DNA of 64,000 bases, taken from assembly GCA_009763385.1 (NCBI GenBank), contig CM019824.1, positions 148,546,305 through 148,610,304 of the forward strand, given 5' to 3'. The notes under the pieces were generated by a model. That model saw nothing but the letters and a program-made list of their open reading frames with translations. It was not told where the DNA came from and searched no databases. The position numbers were made by a program, and so were the translations under genes. Below are positions 56,371 through 64,000 of this stretch, in pieces; position 1 is the stretch's first letter; the number at the start of each line of letters is the position of its first letter. The DNA is from Coix lacryma-jobi var. lacryma-jobi. Lineage: Eukaryota > Streptophyta > Magnoliopsida > Poales > Poaceae.

Positions 56371-57430
56371 GATTTACACACCGTGGACGAGAATGACAGC
56401 GGATGGCAGCGACGATGACGACGGTGCAGATGACAGTGGACGACGGACGAGGTCGGTGGAGCGGTCACCAGGATTACACATCGACGCGTCCTGTCACTTT
56501 TTATCTACATGTGTAAACATATATTTGTCCGGTTAAAAAACATATATATGATTTTCCTTTTTCTATAAATATATCTATTCATATTCATTATCTGTATATA
56601 TCTATTTCTATAAAAAAATAAATGAAAAAGTTAAATATAAAATAATATATATAGAAAAAGGAAAATTTATATATATATATATAGATAATAAATATATATG
56701 TATATATATGTATAGAAAGGGTCCTTTAGTCCCAGTTGGTGCCACCGCCCGGGACTAAAGGGTCCTTTCCCGCCACAGTTTTGGGTTTTCAGTATTTTGG
56801 GTTTTGTATTAAGTTTTCACTATATAAATATGTTGTAATTTTGTTAATTGCATAGTAAATTGAACATTATGCATAAAATTACTTAAAAATAACAGTTATA
56901 TTTCCTTTGACCTTATTGTATAGTAGAAAATTTTGTAGCATAAATTCTTTTCTTTTTTTATAATAACGAATATAAATGTAAATAACCATTCATATTTGGT
57001 TAATGCAAAAATATAATGTTAAATTTAAATTAAAAAAATGGTTGGCTTTCAATAGAAAATTTATTTTCATATCATTTGGACGTTAATCTTTTGTTTATAA
57101 CCTAAAAAAATCATTGCCCAATTTCGTTCTACCCGAATGATGCAGTAGTTTTAGATTTTTAAATTTAGTTTCCTTTTTAAATATATCTTAAATCTTTCTA
57201 ATTTAACAGAAAATTAAATATTTGATATACTTTCTTTTAAAAATTAGTTTTAGATTTTTAAATTTAGTTTTCTTTTAAAAATATACTTTTTCTTCTTATA
57301 TGTATTTTGATGATTCACATCTAGAGGAGCACATAAATCAATGATCAATACTAAATATATATATAAATCCATTATGAAATAAATGAAGTCTTAATTAATT
57401 AATTAATTAATACATAATATCTTTACAACC
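56371..57430. other. Non-coding spacer between the two large CACTA genes
   Basis: AT-rich DNA with long TATATA runs (56585-56720). A pair CCTTTAGTCCCAG / GGGACTAAAGG at about 56711-56763 is an internal copy of the CACTA subterminal motif, possibly a nested small CACTA derivative. No coding. Confidence 0.45.
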
Positions 57431-57432
57431 CA

Positions 57433-60400
57433 CTATTTAGCGGGTATAACTGTGAACCTGCTCTTGACATATGTCCCTTGGTTATGATCATTCCTTAACC
57501 ATGGAGTTTCCTCATTGTTTAACAAAATGTTTGAGTCTTTGTTCACTTTGAATGGCAGAATTCGGTCATCCCTTTTATAATCACCTGACATGTCTAACTT
57601 GTCCTCAATTCTGACAATGTTTCTTTTCCCTGAAAGAACTATGTGGCGTTTTGGCTCGTTGATGATTGAGTTGTTATCATTTTTTCCTTTTTTTGGTTTT
57701 GTAGACATGTCTTTCACATAGAACACCTGACTCACATCCGCGGCAAGGACAAATGGTTCATCTTTGTACCCAATATTGTTGTGGTCCACTGATGTCATCC
57801 CATACTCCTTGTCGACTGTTACCCCACCTCCGGTACCGGTCATCTTGACCCATTTACACCGGAACAAAGGGACTTTAAAATTAGGTACGTAGTCTAGTTC
57901 CCATATGTCATGTATGCGGCCATAATATGTTTGTTTGTTCCCATTTGGATCCATGGCATCCACGCGTACACCACTGTTTTGGTTGGTGCTCCTTTTGTCT
58001 TGGGCTACTGTGTAAAATGTATTCCCATTGATCTCGTACCCTTTGTACGTGCTGATATGCCATGATGGTTGTCTGGCCAACAAATAAAGCTGCTCATCTA
58101 TGTTGTCATCACCCAGACATTGTTTTCGCAACCAATCGCCGAAGGTTTGCATGTGCTGACGTGTAATCCAAGATTCACTCTTCCAGAGCCACTCGGATCG
58201 AAGGAAATCCTTATGTACCTCGATATATGGATCGACCAATGGGGAGTTCTATAGAACTGTGTAGTGTGCTTTATTGAAGTAATCGTCTCCTGTACCGATA
58301 TATGTTTTTTTCCCTAGTGTCCCCTTGCCACTGAGTCTGCCCTCGTGTCACGATTCAGGAACGCCAATCGGGTCAAGGTCTGGAATAAAGTCCACATAAA
58401 ACTCTTTGACCTCCTCTGTTCCGTAGCCCTAGGCGATGCTTCCTTCAGGCCGAGAACGGTTATGAACATATTTTTTCAGGACACTCATGAACCTCTCGAA
58501 TGGGAACATGGTGTGTAGGAACACAGGACCGAGAATAATGATCTCCTTGACCAGGTGAACTAGGAGGTGTGTCATGATATCAAAGAAGGATGGAAGGAAC
58601 ACCAACTCAAAGCTGACGAGACATTGAACGACATCATTCTGCAAAGTATAAAGTTCCTCTGGATTGATTGCCTTCTGTGAAATTGAATTGAGGAATGCAC
58701 ATAGCTTCACGGTGGCTAGACGTACATGTGGAGGTAGAATTCCTCTTAGAGCAACAGGAAGCAATTGGGTCATAAGAACATGACAGTCATGGGACTTCAA
58801 GTTTTGGAACTTCTTCTCTGGCACATTAATTATTCTCTTTATATTGGAGGAGAATCCAGATGGGACCTTGATGCTCTTAAGGCATTCAAACATGCTTTCC
58901 TTTTCTTCTCTGCTAAGAGTGTAGCTAGCAGGGCTTAAGTACTGGCGCCCGTCATCTGTCTTCTCCGGATGCAAGTTGTCTCGTTCTTTCATGCGCTGCA
59001 AGTCCTGTCGTGCTTCAAGTGAATCCTTAGGCTTTCCGTAGACACCCATGAATCCAAGCAGGTTCACACAAAGGTTCTTTGTCAGGTGCATCACGTCGAT
59101 GGCATGGCGGACCTCTAGGACATGCCAGTAGGGTAGCTCCTAGAATATGGACTTCTTGTTCCACATGGGTGCGTGTCCTAAAGCGTCTTTGGGAACAGGT
59201 TCACTGTCCCGTCCCTTTCCAAATACTACTTTTGTATCCTTCACCATTTCGAGTATATCATCTCTGGTTCGGTTACGAGGCTTGGTTTGGTGGTCTACCT
59301 TACCTTTAAAATGTTTGCCTTTCTTTCTTACTGGGTGGCCCATGGGAAGAAACCGACGATGCCCAACATACACGACCTTTCGACACTTTTTCAAAAATAA
59401 ACTATCAAGGTCTTCGAAACAGTGTGTGCATGCATTATATCCCTTGTTTGTCTGGCCTGAAAGATATCTTAGAGTCGACCAATCATTGATTGTTACAAAC
59501 AATAATGCTCGCAGGTCAAAGTGTTCCTGTTTGTACTCATCCCACACGCGTATGCCTGGTTTGCTCCATAGAAGTAGAAGTTCCTCAACTAATGGCCTCA
59601 GGTAGACATCGATGTCGTTGCCAGGTTGCTTCAGCCCTTGGATGAGCAACGACATCATAATGAACTTTCGCTTCATGCATAACCACGGAGGAAGGTTGTA
59701 GATACATAGAGTAACTGGCCAAGTGCTATGACTACTGCTTTGCTCCCCAAAAGGATTAAAACCATCCGTACTTAAAGCGAACCTCAAGTTTCTAGCCTCA
59801 TCTGCAAACTCCGGAAATTCTTTGTCTACCGCTCTCCACTGGGATCCATCAGCTGGGTGCCTCAGCATATTGTCTACCTTACGGTCTTCTTTATGCCACC
59901 GCAACAACTTTGCATTGTCCTTATTTCTGAACAAACATTTCAAGCGTGGTATTATAGGAGCATACCACATAACCTTGGCAGGGATTTTCTTCCTGCTTGG
60001 ACGTTCTTCACCCTCTATGTCGCCAGGATGATCTCGCCTTATCTTATACCGCGATGCTTCACATACCGGGCATGCATCCAAATTCTCGTATTCCTCCCCA
60101 CGGTACAGGATGCAGTCATTAGGACATGCGTGTATCTACTGGATTTCTAATCCCAAAGGGCAGACGACCTGTTTTGCTTCGTATGTAGTGGTGGGCAATT
60201 CATTCGCTTTCGGAAGCATCTTTTTCATTATCTTCAATAACTGCCCAAATGCCTTGTCGGATGTACCATTCTTTGCCTTCCATTGCAGCAGTTTCAGTGT
60301 AGTACCTAGCTTTTTTTTGGCCATCTTCAGCATTGGAATATAGCAATTTCCTATGATCCTCTAGCATGTGCTCGAACTTGACCTTCTCCTTGTCACTTTC

Positions 60401-60835
60401 ACATTCTCTTTGTGCATCACGAATGGCATCACCAAGAGCATCAACATTAGTTGCCACATCTTTTGTCGCTGTCGCATCTTCTTCACCATCTCCTCCCACT
60501 AGATCATCATAGAATGCACCGTACTAAGCAATAATATTGGCATGGGCCAATTCTTCTTCACCTTCTTCACCATCATCCATTACAACCCCCCTTTCTCCAT
60601 GCTTCGTCCAACAAATATAGTTTGTTATGAAATCCGACTTCAACAAATGCGTATGAAGAGTCCTTGAGCATGAATATCCCTTCAAATTCTTACAGACGGC
60701 ACATGGACAGCACATGAAACCATCCTGCTTGTTTGTCTCAGCCACACCTAAGAAATAGTGCACGTCAGCAATGAACTCTTTGGAGCGGCGATCGACATTA
60801 TACATCCAATTGCGTGACAACATCTGCATTAAATA
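57433..60835 (-). pseudogene. TNP2-type CACTA transposase (TnpD-like), decayed
   Basis: Reading on the minus strand: a transposase-associated N-terminal domain (RNWMYNVDRRSKEFIADVHY, CCPCAVCKN) from 60829; a stop at 60524; the acidic linker; then the TNP2/Transposase_21 core (NDCILYRGEEYENLDACPVC, then SDGFNPFG-type ALSTDGFNPFGEQSSSHSTW, and LLLLWSKPGIRVWDEY) from about 60330 to 59140. DUF4218 (LKSHDCHVLMTQLLPVALRG, 59094-58429) and DUF4216 (FPLFRCKWV-like VPLFRCKWVKM, 58239-57433) follow. This is the standard domain order of grass CACTA transposases. At least three stops and a frameshift interrupt the frame (60524, about 60340, about 60137 and 59140), so it is a pseudogene. An active relative would be needed to move the element. 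Confidence 0.88.
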
Positions 60836-60992
60836 TTACAACCATGCACTTAGTAGTTTCTCAAGTTATTGGCACAATACTCATGACATCACATGATTGA
60901 TTAATTCAAGCAAGCTTGACTACAACGAAGACAATCGCAACTAGCACTAAAAAAACTAAAACTAAAATGCACTTAAGCAACATAATTAGTTC

Positions 60993-61445
60993 TCATCCGA
61001 CCCCAACTAAAATAGACAGATCATTCGCTTCATCAGCATGGATGGGCTGCTGCCGCTGACTCACTGCCTCATCACCTTCAGCAATAACCTCCTGTGCAAC
61101 AGAATTTCGTACGTGCTGAACGTACTCTTCCTCCCAGTACCAACCTTTACATCCGCCGGTGCCCTCCCACTGCAATTAGAACAAAGAATAAGGAATTTAA
61201 ACAACATCATCAAGCAAAACCGATACAAATAAACTATATTAATCAAATGCGGGTAAATAATAATAATCCACCTCATGGTCCGGACACTTGTAGAATATAC
61301 GACCCTTGTTGATTCCCTCTTTTTTCACTCGGTACTCCTTCACAATTTTCTGCTTACACTCGCCGCAAGCAATGAGAGGAAGATCCGGTCGCAAACGCTT
61401 TGGATCCCGATGATGAGAGGCTGAGGACCCGGTCACGGTTGCCAT
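60993..61445 (-). CDS. Small GRF-type zinc finger protein of the CACTA element (two exons, 116 residues)
   Basis: Exon 1 (61445-61272) encodes MATVTGSSASHHRDPKRLRP, then LIACGECKQKIVKEY and GRIFYKCPDHE, ending at a GTGGAT donor. Exon 2 (61169-60993) follows an AATTGCAG acceptor in phase 0 and encodes WEGTGGCKGWYWEEEYVQHV to a TGA. The pattern CxxC, GRxFYxCP and CxxWxW matches GRF-type zinc fingers, which bind nucleic acid. It is fully open, unlike its two CACTA neighbours, and lies upstream of TNP2 on the same strand. It could be a separate gene or the decayed 5' part of the transposase transcript. Confidence 0.72.
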
Positions 61446-62030
61446 CTACTATATCCATACTCATTTTTTTAAACTATTACATGCAAATTCCTAATTTTCT
61501 AAACAATTATAAATAAAAAAGACTCTAAATTTATCTATTTGTTTAGATAATCGAAAAATATGATATAATAATACCAATTTCCACATTGTCTACTCTCTAT
61601 ATTCATTGTTGAACTATTATAAATTCCACATTTTTAAAGAAAATTAACTAAAAAGACACTAAAATTCAATATTACTCGTCTTGCATAAGTATGAAATATA
61701 CAATGGATACTACCTAGCAGTAGAAAACTATCAAGTGATTGTGATGAACCAATTTAAACTACTCAACTCTCTATGCTTGTTCTTGCAAATTATATATTTT
61801 AATTAAATGCCTCTCATATTCAAAAGACATGATATAGGAGATGAAAATAGTTACCTCTCAACGCAAAGAGACGATGACTGAGTTGAAGAAGATCACCAAT
61901 TGACGCCGGAGACGAAGAACAATGAAGAACAAATGAAGAACAAGCAATAGCAACAGCAAGAACAAGCAAGAAAGCTCACTGAAATTTGAATGTCTCAGGC
62001 TCAGGGAGGAAGAAGGTGGTAGGTTATAAA
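61446..62030. other. Upstream region of the CACTA genes
   Basis: AT-rich non-coding DNA, probably the CACTA promoter region. A purine-rich stretch GAAGAACAATGAAGAACAAA lies near 61915. No other feature is supported. Confidence 0.4.
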
Positions 62031-62035
62031 CCGAG

Positions 62036-62290
62036 GAGCTTTAGTCCCAGTTTGTATTAAAAACTAGGGCTAAAAGGTGATCATTTATCCCGGGGCAAGC
62101 CACAAACCGTGGCTAAATCTTTAGTCCCGGTCTGTGGCACCAACCGAGACTAAAGAGTGCCCTTTAGTCCCGGTTGGTAACACGGACCGGGACTAAAGGG
62201 TCCCTGCCTCGGCAGCTGTACGCAGTAGCCATTGGGGCAGACCCTTTAGTCCCGGTCCGTGTTACCGACCGGGACTAAAGGGTCTATTAG
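62036..62290. repeat. CACTA subterminal repeats, right
   Basis: About nine copies of CTTTAGTCCCGG or its inverse CCGGGACTAAAGG within 260 bp, matching the array at the left end. Confidence 0.85.
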
Positions 62291-62596
62291 TCCCGAGCGG
62301 CAAAAACGCCAAGACAAATGACGATTTTGAGAATCGGCCAAAGACCCTGTTCTGTAGTAGTGGAGGCTAGACGTGGCATTTGGTTTGTCGTATGGAGCCG
62401 ACACATCCGTCACCAGGTGATTCCATGCGCTAGTATAACGCATGACAGATCGGTTCTCTCGGAAACCATCGGACGACCACGTCCAAGCGAGCTGATCCTC
62501 TAATCCAAACGGTATCAAATCACTATCCGATCCAACCGAGAGTAAATGCATGCTGGACGTCCTAATTCCGGATGAGACAATCCGCTGAACCAAACA

Positions 62597-62999
62597 TGCC
62601 ATAGATTCTTGATGAGCGAGATGGCGGACTTGTCCACTCGCAAGGTTTGGTGCGCGGGCATCGACGTTGAGTAGGTCCTCGCGTAGAGGCGCGCCAGCCA
62701 AACTCCCTGACATGTCTCGGTTGCCACCGCGATGTACTCGGCTTCACACGACGAGAGGGCACACAACCTTCTGCTTGAAGGACTGCCAAGAGAATGACCC
62801 ATCGTCAAGGAAGCAGATGACCCGTATGTGCTTTTGCGGTCGTTGACCTCACCTTTGAGGTCACTATTTGTTTAGTCGTGCAGTCATGCATGACAGCTTA
62901 TGCTTGTTGCCCGACTTGTAGTGAATCCCTAGGCTCGCCGTCCCTGGCACATAGCGTAGTATGTATGCGCTTAACGATGGTCCCAAGCGTTATAGCATA
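62597..62999 (-). pseudogene. Copia retrotransposon pol fragment, N-terminal RNase H part
   Basis: The minus strand reads LRYVPGTASLGIHYKSG (about 62965-62910), then VNDRKSTYGSSASLTMG and LCALSSCEAEYIAVATE and LRVDKSAISLIKN. These are the copia RNase H hallmarks, including the SSCEAEYIA block. It is interrupted by the TIR element at 62596, and its continuation (VHHDRTKHID) is at 41689. Stops and frameshifts are present. Confidence 0.82.
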
Positions 63000-63058
63000 G
63001 TCTGATTAGCTAGTTGGTGAGGCAATAGCTTACCAAGGCGATGATCAGTAGCTGGTCC

Positions 63059-63093
<35 letters not shown>

Positions 63094-63094
63094 A

Positions 63095-63127
<33 letters not shown>

Positions 63128-63474
63128 TTTTCGCAATGGGCGAAAGCCTGACGGAGCAATGCCGCATGGAGGTGGAAAGCCTACGGGTCATCAACTTCTT
63201 TTCTCAGAGAAGAAAGAATGACAGTATCTGAGGAATAAGCATCGGCGGTGGAAACTACCAAGCTGGAGTACGGTAGGGGCAGAGGGAATTTCCGGTGGAG
63301 CGGTGAAATGCATTGAGATCGGAAAGAACACCAACGGCGAAAGCACTCTGCTGAGCCGACACTAACACTGAGAGACGAAAGCTAGCGGAGCAAATGGGAT
63401 TAGAGACCCCAGAAGTCCTAGCCGTAAACGATGGATACTAGGTGGTGTGCGACTCGACCCGTGCAGTGCTGTAG
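63000..63474 (+). pseudogene. Nuclear copy of chloroplast 16S rRNA gene (NUPT fragment)
   Basis: The sequence from TCTGATTAGCTAGTTGGTGA through CTCCTACGGGAGGCAGCAGT, GGATTAGAGACCCCAG and CCGTAAACGATGGATACTAG is plastid 16S rRNA. At GCATCGGC|GGTGGAAACT about 160 nt of the native gene, including the 530-loop region, is missing. Differences from the expected plastid sequence are mostly G-to-A or C-to-T at CpG sites. It ends at CTGTAG (63474), where a copia-type LTR begins. It is not a functional rRNA gene. Confidence 0.9.
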
Positions 63475-64000
63475 TGAGAACACAAGGTTGATATGTGCCC
63501 TTGTGGTTCCCTTCCTGAGTGATGAGTGATCGATCAACAGGCAACATGTCTCTTGGCTGTGTTGATGTGCAGGTGCGGAGCTCGGGCAGTGGTCGAAGGT
63601 GAGGTGAAGGTCAAGTAGGGACGTGCCGTGCCGACGGACCGGGATCGGTGAAGGGCGGACGTGGAGCTTGGACCGACGGACCAGGAGACCTGAGGACCAG
63701 CTGTGGTAGCTGGCACGTGGCGTTGACAAGCAAGAGGACATGGGGATGTGCGGTGCATCGGCCGAGTCAGAAGGAAGGTGATGGCGTCGTGACACTTGGC
63801 GGGAGGCCGAGGAGGATGGCGAATGCACTGTGCCCGGCGTGGAGGCTGGACATGCTCCGGCATTGGTGCTGGGACTCGGGGTGTGCGAACCACATCCCAT
63901 CTACGGCACGGGTTCGGTAGCTGAGCCTCGAAAAGCTACCCTCGACGGTTTCTGAGTTTGGGCCTCAAAACTCGGGGTGGCCGGTTTCCGAGTTTGGGCC
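63475..64000 (+). mobile_element. Start of a copia-type LTR (same family as 12481-19320), cut by the window edge
   Basis: It begins TGAGAACACAAGGTTGATAT and from about 63540 is co-linear with 12625 onward (ACATGTCTCTTGG...GTTGATGTGCAGGTG), reaching the first 36 bp repeats at about 63945. The expected flanking duplicate of TGTAG lies beyond the window. The apparent open frames on both strands have counterparts in the other copy, but they are LTR sequence. Confidence 0.82.

Larger units (their letters stand above)
41742..62362 (-). mobile_element. CACTA (En/Spm-like) DNA transposon, about 20.6 kb including a nested gypsy element
   Basis: The right terminus, read inward, is CACTACTACAGAACAGGG; the left terminus is CATTACAACACAAATGAG. 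Both are flanked by GAG (41739-41741 and 62363-62365), the 3 bp duplication typical of CACTA. Many CTTTAGTCCCGG motifs in both orientations lie near each end. Three genes lie on the minus strand, in order: a GRF-type zinc finger, a TNP2-type transposase and a Transposase_24/Ulp1 fusion. Without the nested gypsy element (9270 bp plus 5 bp) it is about 11.3 kb. Nonsense and frameshift changes in both large genes make it non-autonomous now. Confidence 0.9.
41690..62596. mobile_element. Small TIR element (~290 bp) in copia pol, split by the CACTA element
   Basis: The left end TGTTTGGTTTGGATAGTGGA and the inverse of the right end (TGTTTGGTTCAGCGGATTGT) are imperfect inverted repeats. Only 41690-41741 and 62363-62596 belong to this element. 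It interrupts copia pol between the codons for KN and VHHDR. The target duplication is unclear and the superfamily is not assigned. Confidence 0.55.

Noticed and set aside
63000..63474. Functional bacterial-type 16S rRNA gene or bacterial contamination
   Set aside because: The sequence is plastid-type, internally deleted and CpG-decayed, and is embedded between plant retrotransposon sequences.

Overview
The window is nuclear DNA of a grass, most likely a panicoid/andropogonoid (sorghum, sugarcane or Miscanthus type). The evidence is intron-containing plant genes, very GC-rich gene 5' ends, Stowaway and Tourist-like MITEs, grass-type CACTA subterminal repeats (CTTTAGTCCCGG), several-kb solo LTRs and a piece of chloroplast 16S rRNA gene. 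I identify the organism only by these family resemblances.

Left end (1-6 kb): a divergent gene pair. On the minus strand are the first two exons of a gene that leaves the window on the left, tentatively a ThiF-like tRNA threonylcarbamoyladenosine dehydratase. On the plus strand is a GONST3-type Golgi GDP-sugar transporter with a single coding exon (3832-4941) and a long 5' leader intron. That intron holds two MITEs and a Pack-MULE carrying a fragment of a cation/H+ exchanger gene.

6-23.4 kb is nested transposon DNA: a Stowaway MITE split by a ~3.9 kb solo LTR; a non-autonomous Helitron holding a copia-type solo LTR that is itself split by a ~4.5 kb solo LTR; and a hAT-like element split by another copia-type solo LTR. 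Most of these have target-site duplications (TSDs) readable in the sequence. A five-exon gene (23993-28028, 965 aa) follows. It is a proline-rich nuclear-type protein whose C-terminal domain resembles plant CCCH zinc-finger proteins of the C3H38/55 kind. It is flanked on both sides by copies of the same hAT-like element.

30.6-40.7 kb is a tandem segmental duplication of three 3-4 kb units. Two carry decayed Ninja/AFP-family genes (EAR motif exon plus C-terminal exon), and each unit contains an unidentified ~330 bp repeat family.

41.5-63 kb is a four-layer nest: a copia pol fragment, split by a small TIR element, split by a ~20.6 kb CACTA element (TSD GAG), split by a 9.27 kb Ty3/gypsy element (TSD ATGGT). 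The CACTA carries a GRF-type zinc finger gene, a decayed TNP2 transposase and a decayed Transposase_24-like/Ulp1-protease fusion gene, all on the minus strand. The gypsy element has decayed gag-pro, has lost reverse transcriptase and integrase, yet keeps two open, spliceable antisense genes. Those two share exon number and intron phases and look like an internal duplication; this is the most unusual system in the window. The right end holds a decayed chloroplast 16S fragment cut by the start of another copia-type LTR.
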